Assembly: GCA_947453445.1 (NCBI GenBank)
Contig: CANGGP010000030.1
Span: 1 to 38,543 of the forward strand
DNA length: 38,543 nt
Reading direction: 5' to 3'
Source: Sphingobacteriaceae bacterium
Lineage (GTDB): Bacteria; Bacteroidota; Bacteroidia; B-17B0; Aurantibacillaceae
A model generated the notes under the pieces. That model worked only from the letters and a program-made list of their open reading frames with translations. It searched no databases and had not been told where the DNA came from. The position numbers were made by a program, and so were the translations under genes. Shown here piece after piece: positions 15,568 to 24,352 of this stretch (its first letter is position 1; every line of letters begins with the position of its first letter).

Positions 15568-16381
15568 GGGCATCATAACTTTCAAGTTCTTGAATTGCTT
15601 GTTTAAAATTAACAAATTCAACACCGTTTCCTTTCAAATATTCTACTAACCACATATACCATTCGAGCCAAGTTTTAAAAGAATGCGAAAAATAGCGGTC
15701 ATGAAAATCAATGCCTAAAAATTGAATATTACTTTGCGCGGCTTTGTCAATTAACTTGATGGTATTTTGTTTGGCTTGTTCGAGATTCATCGATTGCCAA
15801 CTTTTGTAATTTTCAATCACCCATCCATCCATTATTTGAAATGGAAACTCCCACATCGCGCCTATTTTGTAAGGATTTTTAAAGGCGTGTTCGGTGCTAT
15901 CGTACAAATAACCGGCCTTGGCAAGCATTTGATAAGTATTTTCAGTATTGCGCACATAATGCATTCGGATACCAAATTGTGACTGATTGGTTAAGTGTTG
16001 AAATAAATTGTATTCGTCTTGAATGTGTTTTTGATCATCGAATGCGATGCCGTGAATGGCCAATTCACATTTTCGATTCAACATTTGTTCAATCCAAACA
16101 GCGGCCGATAAATTCGAATAGTTTAGTCCAACCCCCTTATTTACTGCCACAAAAAAAGAAGAAGGAACCTTGTTGATATTATTAAAGGTGATTAGCTCAT
16201 CGATGTTTTGCCATTTATTTTTAAAAATGTCAGACCATCTTAAAATATATTCTCGGGTGGAAATTTTACCTGAAAACAACTCAATGTGCATGCGCATAAA
16301 ATATTTAGGTAAAATAATGTCGCGAAATAAATGCTCCGAAACGGTGATGTGGTCAATGTCGTGCGAAATGATTGCTTTCAT
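15557..16381 (-). CDS. Polysaccharide deacetylase-like (NodB-related) protein
   Basis: The 274-residue protein opens with MKAIISHDIDHI, the metal-site strand in the place of the NodB TFDDG motif, and has ELAIHGIAFDD (H and D pair), then GIRMHYVRN and the GYLYDST segment seen in deacetylase-like proteins of capsule and exopolysaccharide loci. IQFLGIDFHDRYF supplies a later conserved His. It lacks a signal peptide and looks cytoplasmic or membrane associated. It may remove an N-acetyl group from a glycan intermediate, but activity is inferred only. Its ATG and the TGA-type end of the upstream FemAB-like gene touch at 16381, suggesting coupling. Confidence 0.75.
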   Translation of the reverse strand: MKAIISHDIDHITVSEHLFRDIILPKYFMRMHIELFSGKISTREYILRWSDIFKNKWQNIDELITFNNINKVPSSFFVAVNKGVGLNYSNLSAAVWIEQMLNRKCELAIHGIAFDDQKHIQDEYNLFQHLTNQSQFGIRMHYVRNTENTYQMLAKAGYLYDSTEHAFKNPYKIGAMWEFPFQIMDGWVIENYKSWQSMNLEQAKQNTIKLIDKAAQSNIQFLGIDFHDRYFSHSFKTWLEWYMWLVEYLKGNGVEFVNFKQAIQELESYDAHGK

Positions 16382-17355
16382 TATATCGGCAAACCTCCTT
16401 TCATTTTATACAGAAGGGCAACGGCCGGCTTAATATCTTCAATGCAGCTGTAGGTTTTTAACTCGCCGCCAAACTCACGAAAATAACGTTCAATCGATTT
16501 ATTCATCGATCCTTCAAAATCAAAATGCAACAATCCTTGATTTTTTGCCAACAAAATACATTGCCACATGCATGACACGTGTGCGCCATGGTGCTTATGT
16601 TGATCATCGAATCCGCCAAACAAATACATGCTTTTTTTGCCATAGCGCAAACAAAAGGCTACAGCCAAATCTTCTTGTCCGTTTTTGGCAACAAAGGCAT
16701 AACTGTTATGAATTGAAGCGTACTGCGATAAAATATTTTGAATAATCTCTGCATTTTTATTTTTTTCATTTCTGTCCAAACTTTTCACAACCAAATCGTA
16801 GATACGCTTTTTATCTTCAATTAATTCTATTTGCAATCCGTCTTTCTCGGCTTTTTTTATGCTTTTCCTTTTTTCTGAAGATAAATTATTCCAAAGTTGT
16901 TCTTCGCTTAAACTTAAATCAATTAAATACGTGAAACGGTTGCGCGATTGAAAACCATTCCAAATAAAGGGTTGTGTATCTACTGTATTTAAAGGCAAAT
17001 TAATATTCAGGTAATCATATGAAAGTCCTTTAAAATAAAGCGCCAAGGCCTCTGAAATTTCTTTATCAAACGTATTTCTTCCCACCACTGATTCGGCAGG
17101 ATTTACATAAAACAAATCGATGTGTGGCGCGTAGGGAGGTGTAATGACAAACTTAAAAGTTGATTTTTTAAAAGTATAATACACAAAACAACCAATTACT
17201 TCTTCATTTTTATTCAAAATGGAACAAGCTTGAATTTGTGATTTATTGTATACCGCCAACCAATTGTTACCATTAAAAACCAAGGCATGTTTTTCGCAAA
17301 ACTTTTGCCATGCGTCGAAATACTGTGAATGACTATATATTAATTCAATGGTCAA
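16381..17355 (-). CDS. FemAB/GNAT-like acyltransferase (paralog 1)
   Basis: The 324-residue protein resembles the FemAB/BioF2-type GNAT proteins (PF13480-like) found in exopolysaccharide loci. It has NNWLAVYNKSQIQACSIL (30-47), FVITPPYAPHIDLFY, LSSEKRKSIKKAEKDGLQIE (typical FemAB basic helix), and a C-terminal DFEGSMNKSIERYFREFGGEL. It is a clear paralog of the next gene upstream, which keeps the same landmarks. It could add an amino-acid or acyl group to a sugar amine; no substrate is proven. The 4-base overlap with the upstream gene supports a coupled pair. Confidence 0.75.
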   Translation of the reverse strand: MTIELIYSHSQYFDAWQKFCEKHALVFNGNNWLAVYNKSQIQACSILNKNEEVIGCFVYYTFKKSTFKFVITPPYAPHIDLFYVNPAESVVGRNTFDKEISEALALYFKGLSYDYLNINLPLNTVDTQPFIWNGFQSRNRFTYLIDLSLSEEQLWNNLSSEKRKSIKKAEKDGLQIELIEDKKRIYDLVVKSLDRNEKNKNAEIIQNILSQYASIHNSYAFVAKNGQEDLAVAFCLRYGKKSMYLFGGFDDQHKHHGAHVSCMWQCILLAKNQGLLHFDFEGSMNKSIERYFREFGGELKTYSCIEDIKPAVALLYKMKGGLPI

Positions 17356-18314
17356 AAGGATGATCGTTTTTTAAATTTTAAAGCCATTTCGAGCCATATT
17401 TTGGCTTTGTTTATGGTGTAATAAGGCACTAATTCAGGACCAAAACTGCGAAAGAATTTTTCGACACCCTTTAACATCGAGCCTTCAAAATCAAAAACCG
17501 CACAGCCCAAGTTTTTTGCTTTTTCAATGCATTTTAAAACCAAAAGATTATTAATGCCTTGCATTTTAATTTCCTTATCGATGCCCGCTAATAAATAATA
17601 ACAGTTCTTTTTATCATAAACACAAAATACAGTTCCAATGATTTTATCGCCTAATTTGGCTTGCAAGGCAAATGAATTTTCAGAATCAGAAAATTCGGTG
17701 AAAATGGCTTTTAATTCAGATTCATAAACATTGGCCCCGGCTTTGTGCAAGGTTTGAGAAAAATACTGATACAGCGATTCATTGCTCATGCTGTTTTCGT
17801 GAACTGTTACTTGTTCTTTTATGGCCTTGTTAATGGCGTTTCTGTTTTTGGAATCAAAATTCGCTTGAATATCTTCAATTGATTTAGAAAGATCGATGCG
17901 ATAGGTATAATGCGGCACCACTTTGTAATCATTCCAAAAAAAGGATTGCATGTCGCGAATCAGAGAAGGAAATGCCAAAACACACAATGCGAACTTTTGT
18001 GATTCTAAATAATCGCAAAGCGCTTGCATGATTTCTTTAGAAAAATTCAATTCAGAAGAAACATTTTTTGCTTCGTTTTTAAAGTATAATGCACAATGTG
18101 GTGTATAAGGCGGTAATTTGATGAACTTGAATCCAAATTTCTTGCTATTTAAAAAATAAAAGCCGCCGATTAATTGATTTTCATCCTTGTAGATGCCAAC
18201 CATTTGTAAGGATTCAGCATATACCGCCAACCATTTTTCAGATGCAAAAACACCAATGTGAGGCTCTACCAAGGCTGCAAATTCAGATCTATTTAAAATA
18301 GGCTTTAAAATCAT
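17352..18314 (-). CDS. FemAB/GNAT-like acyltransferase (paralog 2)
   Basis: A 320-residue paralog of the downstream gene: EKWLAVYAESLQMVGIY, FKFIKLPPYTPHCALYF, FDSKNRNAINKAIKEQVTV, then the C-terminal DFEGSMLKGVEKFFRSFGPEL. The shared framework but low residue identity by eye indicates an old duplication with possibly different acceptors. Its start overlaps the stop of the upstream GT4 gene by 4 bases. It has no signal peptide, so it should work on the cytoplasmic side of the membrane. Confidence 0.75.
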   Translation of the reverse strand: MILKPILNRSEFAALVEPHIGVFASEKWLAVYAESLQMVGIYKDENQLIGGFYFLNSKKFGFKFIKLPPYTPHCALYFKNEAKNVSSELNFSKEIMQALCDYLESQKFALCVLAFPSLIRDMQSFFWNDYKVVPHYTYRIDLSKSIEDIQANFDSKNRNAINKAIKEQVTVHENSMSNESLYQYFSQTLHKAGANVYESELKAIFTEFSDSENSFALQAKLGDKIIGTVFCVYDKKNCYYLLAGIDKEIKMQGINNLLVLKCIEKAKNLGCAVFDFEGSMLKGVEKFFRSFGPELVPYYTINKAKIWLEMALKFKKRSSF

Positions 18315-19417
18315 TTTGCTTTTACCTGTAAAATATTTTGGTAATGGTCAATCATACTTTTAAGGTTATTTTTCCAATCGTATAATTCCAATACATGTTC
18401 ACGGGCCTTTTTTCCGAGTTCTTTTGCCATGCTTTTATTTTGAAGTAAATCTTCTATGGCCTTTGCAATGGCTTCGGCATTTTTTTTAGGAACAATAAGG
18501 CCAAACTCGCCATGATTCACCACTTCCATCAAGCCACCCACATCGGTAACAATAACGGGTTTTTCGCAAGCCATGGCCTCTACAGCGGCAACGCCAAAAC
18601 TTTCACTATCATCAATCGAAACATTTAAAAAAATATCCAACAAATTATGGTATTGGTTGATTTGGTGAAAAGGAATTCTGCCGGTGACTTCAAACACCGA
18701 ATCCAAGCCTTGATCATGGATGTTTTTTTTATATGATTCTAAATCAGTACCCGGCCCAATTAAATAAAATTTGAAACGATGTTCCCCTTTTGCTGTCAAA
18801 ATTTTTGCGGCATCAATAATATAAGAAATGCCGTATTTCTCTTCAATTGGTTTAATGGTGCCAATGTGAACAATGGATTTGTCTTTTGAGGGTGAATCCA
18901 ATAAATTAAAATTTTGAATATCCACCCCAAATGGTGTCACCAAAATTTCTTTATTGGTATACTTCTTAATTTCCTTTTTCATGATTTCGCTTGTTGACAT
19001 AATCATGTCGGCCTTGCGCAAATTGTATTGAAATATTTTTTTATGCAATTTCGATCGTCCCGGAAAATCATATACATCAGAACCCCACACGGATAAAATA
19101 AAAGGACGAAATCCACTCAATGCACCTACAATGCCATAACTGGTTGCATAATGTGCGTGCAAAATATCGGGTTTAAAGTGTTTAATTATTTTTTTTAAAA
19201 TACTTACATATTTAAAATACGCCAATTTGGTGAGTGTGCTTTCGGCGTTTATTTTTTCTTCGGGTTCATAAAACAATGAAATGTTTGGATGATGATACCA
19301 CTCATAGGAGGCCTTGTTAAAACTGAACAAGCCTACCTTAATGCCGCTTTCAGCTAGTCCTAGCGCCCATTTTTCAGTGTGTTCGCTGTAAGTATCAGAT
19401 AAAAGCAGAACTTTCAA
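18311..19417 (-). CDS. GT4 family glycosyltransferase
   Basis: The 368-residue GT-B protein has the N-terminal MKVLLLSDTYSEHTEKWALGLAESG with HAHYATSYGIVGAL, and the C-terminal nucleotide-sugar site ESFGVAAVEAMACEKPVIVTDVGG (E-x7-E type). The donor and acceptor are not predictable. It lies between a GT2 gene and the FemAB-like pair, with 4-base overlaps on both sides. Confidence 0.88.
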   Translation of the reverse strand: MKVLLLSDTYSEHTEKWALGLAESGIKVGLFSFNKASYEWYHHPNISLFYEPEEKINAESTLTKLAYFKYVSILKKIIKHFKPDILHAHYATSYGIVGALSGFRPFILSVWGSDVYDFPGRSKLHKKIFQYNLRKADMIMSTSEIMKKEIKKYTNKEILVTPFGVDIQNFNLLDSPSKDKSIVHIGTIKPIEEKYGISYIIDAAKILTAKGEHRFKFYLIGPGTDLESYKKNIHDQGLDSVFEVTGRIPFHQINQYHNLLDIFLNVSIDDSESFGVAAVEAMACEKPVIVTDVGGLMEVVNHGEFGLIVPKKNAEAIAKAIEDLLQNKSMAKELGKKAREHVLELYDWKNNLKSMIDHYQNILQVKAK

Positions 19418-20334
19418 AAGCCAAGTGTTTTACCCGTAAATATATAGTTAAAAAACACAGTTTGTGTATGCCAATATGCAAAATATTTCAAGCGGTTTTT
19501 ACGTTGGAATGGGCTCAATAATGCAAATAATACAAGTCGAAAAATGATGTGTAATTGAACAAATAAGGATGCAAAAACAAAATGAATCAGAGGTTTGTGT
19601 TTTTTCAAATATTTGAGTTTACTAATCAATTGATTGGCAATAGCCGATTTATAATTTTTTTTACCCGATTGGCCAACATGGTGCATCACTTTCCAATTTG
19701 AAAAATACACTATTTGCATGCCTGCTTTACGGCCTCTCACACATAAATCAATGTCTTCCATCCAAAACAAATCATTATCAAATCCATTTAATTCAGCATA
19801 ACAATTCGCGTACATCAATAAACAAGCGCCTGATAAACCAAATGCATTTTGAGAAAGAATTTCTGTTTTTGATTTTTTGATGAAATACGACAAAAAGAGT
19901 GCTTCCATGGCAATGCTCTTAACGCCCGACACCTCAAACACCGAATCTTGTTCGCTGTCATCGCTATTTAATAATTCAGCCCCAAGTATACAACGCGGAT
20001 TTTGCTTTAAATAGTCGATGGCCAGCAAAATATCTGCCTTTAAAAGTTTGGCATCTGGGTTTAAAATCAATACAAACTCTCCTGTTGCAAGCGCAAAACC
20101 TTGGTTGTTGGCTCTTGAAAAACCGGCGTTGTAATCGTTCACAATGGTTTTAACTTCAGGAAACTGTTGCCTTAAGTTTAATATTGTGCCGTCGCTTGAA
20201 TGATTATCAATTACAATAACCTCGTAAGGCAAGCTGATGAATGATAAGGATTTGAGGCAATCAGCCAAATAATCCCAGCAGTTATAACTTACAATGATTA
20301 TGCTAACGCTTGGCTTGATGCTTAGATTTTTCAC
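19414..20334 (-). CDS. GT2 glycosyltransferase, WbbL-like
   Basis: The GT-A protein begins its fold with PSVSIIIVSYNCWDYLADCL, then EVIVIDNHSSDGT, NDYNAGFSRANNQGFALATG and LILNPDAKLL, the pattern of WbbL/RfbF-type rhamnosyltransferases. A GxxWMEDIDLCVRGRKAG region follows, then hydrophobic segments near the C terminus. An ATG exists at 20406, but its first 24 residues would overlap the divergent GT4 gene; a GTG at 20334 (KNLSIKPSVSII) gives 306 residues and is chosen, with low certainty. Only 26 bases separate it from the divergent gene. Confidence 0.82.
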   Translation of the reverse strand: MKNLSIKPSVSIIIVSYNCWDYLADCLKSLSFISLPYEVIVIDNHSSDGTILNLRQQFPEVKTIVNDYNAGFSRANNQGFALATGEFVLILNPDAKLLKADILLAIDYLKQNPRCILGAELLNSDDSEQDSVFEVSGVKSIAMEALFLSYFIKKSKTEILSQNAFGLSGACLLMYANCYAELNGFDNDLFWMEDIDLCVRGRKAGMQIVYFSNWKVMHHVGQSGKKNYKSAIANQLISKLKYLKKHKPLIHFVFASLFVQLHIIFRLVLFALLSPFQRKNRLKYFAYWHTQTVFFNYIFTGKTLGF

Positions 20335-20360
20335 AAAAATAACCTTAATTTTAAACTGTG

Positions 20361-21512
20361 ATGAACAAGCCCTTAAAAATTGCCTATTTATCCTCTGAAA
20401 CACCATTAAATAAAAGGGTTTGGAGCGGAACGCATCACAATATTTACAAAAGTTTGCAAAGCTTTGGCGAAGTTGAAATTTTAGGACCCCACGAACCCAA
20501 ATTGGCAGTACTATTGGGTAAAATTCGACACAAATTGAGTCAAGTACTTTTCGGTAAGCGTTATGATTACCGACACAGTTTTTTATTGAGCAAAAGTTAC
20601 GCTTCTTATTTTACCAAAAAACTAAATGAGTGTGATGTTGACTTGATTGTAGCACCTGCCGCCTCTTGCGAAATTGCATCATTAAACACAAAAATCCCAA
20701 TTGTATATATAACCGACGGCACCTTTGCTTCTTGTTTGAATTACCATAAAAGTTTGACGAATCTCTCAAAATCATCAACCAATGAAGGAAACGCCATTGA
20801 ACAAGCAGCCATTTCGAAAAGTTCAGCGGTGATTGTTTCTTCTGATTGGGCTGCCAATTCAGTGATTCAAGATTACAATGCCAATGTAGATAAAGTAAAA
20901 GTGATACCCTTTGGAGCCAATTTTGATTTGTTACCGGAAAAGGAAGAACTTATTTTTGATCAACAAAAAGTTTTTAAACTCTTATTTGTTGGGGTTTATT
21001 GGCAAAGCAAAGGTGGCGACATTGCTTATAATGCATTCGATATTTTGCATAAAAAAGGTTATGCCGTTAGCCTAACGGTTGTTGGATGTGAGCCGCCTCC
21101 CAATTTAATGAATCCCGATTTACATTATTATCAATTTATAGATAAAAACAGTTCAGAAGGTCAAAAGCAACTATCAGCTATATACAAGGAGCATCATCTT
21201 TTACTGCTTCCAACCCGTTTCGATTGCACACCTATTGTCATCAATGAAGCCAGTGCATTTGGTATTCCAAGTATGGTATCGAATTCAGGCGGGGTGCAGG
21301 GCCATTTGAAAGAAAACATCAATGGAAAATTAATTGATTACAAAGATCAAGGCGAATTTTTTGCCAAAGAAATTGAACAGTTGATTTTGCATCCTGAAAC
21401 TTATTTGGCCTTAAGAAAAAGCAGTCGTAATTTGTACGACAGCAACTTAAACTGGAAAAATTGGCAAACAGAATTTCGCAAAGTCATCGCCAATATAAAA
21501 GGCTTATCCTAA
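20361..21512 (+). CDS. GT4-like glycosyltransferase (lone plus-strand gene)
   Basis: The 383-residue GT-B protein begins MNKPLKIAYLSSETPLNKRVWSGTHHNIYKSL. It has VIPFGANFDLLPE at the domain hinge, LLFVGVYWQSKGGDIAYNAF, and the C-terminal motif FDCTPIVINEASAFGIPSMVSNSGG. The C-terminal domain is typical; the N-terminal domain is less standard. It is the only plus-strand gene in the 15-38 kb locus. GTG at 20358 precedes the ATG at 20361 and would add one residue. It ends 13 bases from the convergent GT2 gene. Confidence 0.85.
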   Translation: MNKPLKIAYLSSETPLNKRVWSGTHHNIYKSLQSFGEVEILGPHEPKLAVLLGKIRHKLSQVLFGKRYDYRHSFLLSKSYASYFTKKLNECDVDLIVAPAASCEIASLNTKIPIVYITDGTFASCLNYHKSLTNLSKSSTNEGNAIEQAAISKSSAVIVSSDWAANSVIQDYNANVDKVKVIPFGANFDLLPEKEELIFDQQKVFKLLFVGVYWQSKGGDIAYNAFDILHKKGYAVSLTVVGCEPPPNLMNPDLHYYQFIDKNSSEGQKQLSAIYKEHHLLLLPTRFDCTPIVINEASAFGIPSMVSNSGGVQGHLKENINGKLIDYKDQGEFFAKEIEQLILHPETYLALRKSSRNLYDSNLNWKNWQTEFRKVIANIKGLS

Positions 21513-21525
21513 AATTTAAAATGAA

Positions 21526-22551
21526 TTATTCTTTAAACATCCGAAGTATACACTTGGCCAATAAGGTGATTTTTTGTACAATATTAGGCTTATGCAAAAC
21601 GGCAATGTTTGATCGGAAATAAGTTCTAAAGGCAAAAAGACCGAGATTCGTGTAACCACAGCTATCCATCCACATTTTACCAATGCTTCGATGAAATGCA
21701 CTTTCACTAAACACCTTTAACGATTTATTTTGATCGATGAGTGACATTAACCAATCTTGAATATCATCCAATTCGCTTTTATGCTTAATAAAATAATTGT
21801 CACCTATAAAATGATGTGTCTTTAATTGCTCTTCGTTGCATTGAAATCCTAATCCGCTTAAATAATGATGTCGTATTTCAGCACATTTGCGCATTTGTTC
21901 CATACGTTTCAAATTACTAATCTGATTCACATGGTAACGGTACATGAACAAAGGTTTGTTGATGTTCACAAAATCACCCAAAGCCGATAATTCAGTCCAC
22001 AATTGAAAATCCTCAACATGCAAATAATGTCGATCGTATTCAATATTTTTTTCCTTGAATACATTTTTAATCATGGTGGTGGGGTGGCAAAAACAAGGAC
22101 CAAAAAGTAAGAGGGATTTTAAGTAATCTGAATCATTGAATGTAACGTTCCTTTTCTTTCCTTCCTTACTAAATGAATAATAATCGGTGCCAACCACAAC
22201 GGCATTTGGATTGTTTTGAAAAGCTGCTATTTGTAGTTTAAACCGATCTTTTAAGGCTATATCATCGGCATCCATGCGAGCAATATATTTGCCCTGCGCA
22301 TGTTGCAAACCTCTGTTTAAGCTTTCAATTAATCCAACATTAAAACCAATGTCAATCTTCACAATTCTTGGATCGGTGTAGGATTGAATAATTTCATCGG
22401 TTTTATCAATCGAACCATCGTTGATGATGATGAACTCAAAATCAGTATAAGTTTGTTGCAGAATACTGTCGATGGCTTCGCGTAAAAAGGCTTCACCATT
22501 ATAAACTGCCATTAATACTGATATTTCTACCGTTTTTGTTTTGTCTTGCAT
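21526..22551 (-). CDS. GT2 glycosyltransferase
   Basis: A 341-residue GT-A enzyme with VEISVLMAVYNGEAFLREAIDSIL, FEFIIINDGSIDKTDE and ARMDADDIALKDR (DxD metal site); C-terminal residues are helical. LHVEDFQLWTELSALGD carries the usual acceptor-side ED pair. It is similar in plan to the GT2 at 34610. It ends tail to tail with the plus-strand GT4 gene. Confidence 0.88.
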   Translation of the reverse strand: MQDKTKTVEISVLMAVYNGEAFLREAIDSILQQTYTDFEFIIINDGSIDKTDEIIQSYTDPRIVKIDIGFNVGLIESLNRGLQHAQGKYIARMDADDIALKDRFKLQIAAFQNNPNAVVVGTDYYSFSKEGKKRNVTFNDSDYLKSLLLFGPCFCHPTTMIKNVFKEKNIEYDRHYLHVEDFQLWTELSALGDFVNINKPLFMYRYHVNQISNLKRMEQMRKCAEIRHHYLSGLGFQCNEEQLKTHHFIGDNYFIKHKSELDDIQDWLMSLIDQNKSLKVFSESAFHRSIGKMWMDSCGYTNLGLFAFRTYFRSNIAVLHKPNIVQKITLLAKCILRMFKE

Positions 22552-22571
22552 TGATACGCCTGAAAAAGCGA

Positions 22572-23450
22572 TTAAATGCTTTCCCAGTTTGGTGCTAAGA
22601 TATCAATTGAATGACTCTTAATGTTGGTGAACCAGTACTCAGGTACAAACACCCTTTTGTTAGTATGTTGATTTAACCAAGCCCCCCACCAGCTAAAACT
22701 GCTGTTGGCAATGATATTGTGTTTACAAAGACTCATCAAATACAGGTCCCAGTATGCCTTATCAGTATGTTCAACAAAATGGGTGTTCACCCGAAAATTG
22801 AAATTCTGCTTGCACCAAGTAATATCATCTGAAAAGACAAAGATCTCTAAATTTTGCTCCTCGGCTTGCAGTTTTGAAAATGCATTTTCGTAATATGTCA
22901 TAGAGCACAAGCCATGAAAGGCATTGGCTGAGGGTAAATTTACGTAATCACCACGACGTACATGCATTGAAACGCTATTTACAGAAGTGATCTTATCACA
23001 CCAAGTTTCTAAGGATCGGGGCATAGAATCTTTCAAAACAAAATCACTCAACAATTGAACTCTGATGTTTTTAAAATAAGCCTCACTCTGCCAATAACCA
23101 TCTAAATAACTATTTGATTTTAAATTATTGAATGTTGAATTAAATTGGCTGCCGCTTTCAGCAAAATAAATAGATGAAAACAAAAAAGGAAATTTTCTTT
23201 GTGCAAGTCTCAAAATTTGATTGTTATGAAAGGGTTGAAAAGCAGCTAAATCTTTTTCTGTCGCGATGGTGGCTTGAATATTAAAACAATCCAATTCATA
23301 GTGGCGCTGTGTGTAGGCCCCTTTGGAATCATTTTTTAAAGCGCTAATATCAATTTTTAATGGCACGCCATGTTTAGTGGCCAAGGCCCTACCCGCTGCA
23401 TATTGAAACATTTGGTTACCTAAACCACCTAATAATTTTACAACAATCAT
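22572..23450 (-). CDS. GT11 family alpha-1,2-fucosyltransferase-like protein
   Basis: The 292-residue protein matches GT11, which usually transfers fucose in alpha-1,2 linkage from GDP-fucose. The opening LLGGLGNQMFQYAAGRALA, the HVRRGDYVNLPSANAFHG segment (HxRRGDY) and the late NSSFSWWGAWLN are all family motifs. It implies a terminal fucose or a related sugar in the product; no GDP-fucose synthesis genes are in the window. It overlaps the upstream GT2 by 4 bases. Confidence 0.92.
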   Translation of the reverse strand: MIVVKLLGGLGNQMFQYAAGRALATKHGVPLKIDISALKNDSKGAYTQRHYELDCFNIQATIATEKDLAAFQPFHNNQILRLAQRKFPFLFSSIYFAESGSQFNSTFNNLKSNSYLDGYWQSEAYFKNIRVQLLSDFVLKDSMPRSLETWCDKITSVNSVSMHVRRGDYVNLPSANAFHGLCSMTYYENAFSKLQAEEQNLEIFVFSDDITWCKQNFNFRVNTHFVEHTDKAYWDLYLMSLCKHNIIANSSFSWWGAWLNQHTNKRVFVPEYWFTNIKSHSIDILAPNWESI

Positions 23451-24349
23451 ATGGCTTTTTTTTTAACCTTTTTAAAGAAAATAGAAATCTTACTTAAGTT
23501 TAATAACAATGCAAAATACCACTTTGGTTCTAATATGGGTCGATTAAACTCCAAAATACTTTTTAATTGCGTAATAGGATATTGCCGAAATAAGAAAAAG
23601 AAAAATTTACTCAATTCATAATTCGGAATTTTATTCCCAAATAATTTATTGTATAAATAAGCGTATTCACCAATTTGAATATTGGCGTTGAATGAACTTG
23701 CTGTCACTTGCCCTTGATGATAACTAGTATTCACAATCAAGGCCTCCTTAATGAAATGAAAGCCCTTGTGCTGTTTTAAAAAAGCGATATAAAAATCAAC
23801 ATCAACAACATATTTAATTTGTTCATCAAACCTTAAAGCGGTTTTCTTAAACATGGTAGCTGTTGGTGAACCCACTTTATTTTTATTAAATAAGATGAAA
23901 GGATTTTTAACTAAATCGCTAATAAAACAATCTCCGGGTGTATTGTAAGAAAAAGTATTTTGTTCAACATTTAAAATTTTACTGATGCAAAACACAAAGG
24001 ACACTTCTTTATTCTTTTCAAAACTTTGCACAAAAACTTCGAGTGCTTCTTCCCTTTCAAACCAATCATCATGGTGCATCATTTTAATTAAATCACCCTG
24101 AGCCAAATCAAGCGCCTTGTTCCAATTAGCGGGTGAGCCAAGCGAAGGCGTATTTCTTACATAAATAATTTTAAATTCCCTTTGATATTTTTCAACCAGA
24201 TTTTTCACATCATCGTTAGTCGAATCATCCGTTACAATGACTTCAAAATTTTTATAGCTTTGTTTTACAATCGCATTTAAAGTTTTTGTTAAAAACACCG
24301 TTTGATTGTAAGTGGGGATGCATATACTTACCAAAGCTCTTTCAGTCAT
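23447..24349 (-). CDS. GT2 glycosyltransferase
   Basis: A 300-residue GT-A enzyme with ALVSICIPTYNQTVFLTKTLNAIV, FEVIVTDDSTNDDVK and MMHHDDWFEREEA (DD metal site). The C terminus is basic (KKVKKKAI), encoded by a run of nine A on the coding strand. Donor unknown. Its start lies 3 bases after the preceding GT2 gene's end and it overlaps the GT11 gene by 4 bases. Confidence 0.87.
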   Translation of the reverse strand: MTERALVSICIPTYNQTVFLTKTLNAIVKQSYKNFEVIVTDDSTNDDVKNLVEKYQREFKIIYVRNTPSLGSPANWNKALDLAQGDLIKMMHHDDWFEREEALEVFVQSFEKNKEVSFVFCISKILNVEQNTFSYNTPGDCFISDLVKNPFILFNKNKVGSPTATMFKKTALRFDEQIKYVVDVDFYIAFLKQHKGFHFIKEALIVNTSYHQGQVTASSFNANIQIGEYAYLYNKLFGNKIPNYELSKFFFFLFRQYPITQLKSILEFNRPILEPKWYFALLLNLSKISIFFKKVKKKAI

Positions 24350-24352
24350 GCC

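Noticed and set aside
23454-23462. Run of nine T as a phase-variation switch
   Set aside because: It encodes the last Lys residues of a GT2 protein and ends at its stop; a slip would alter only the C-terminal tail, so on/off switching is unlikely.
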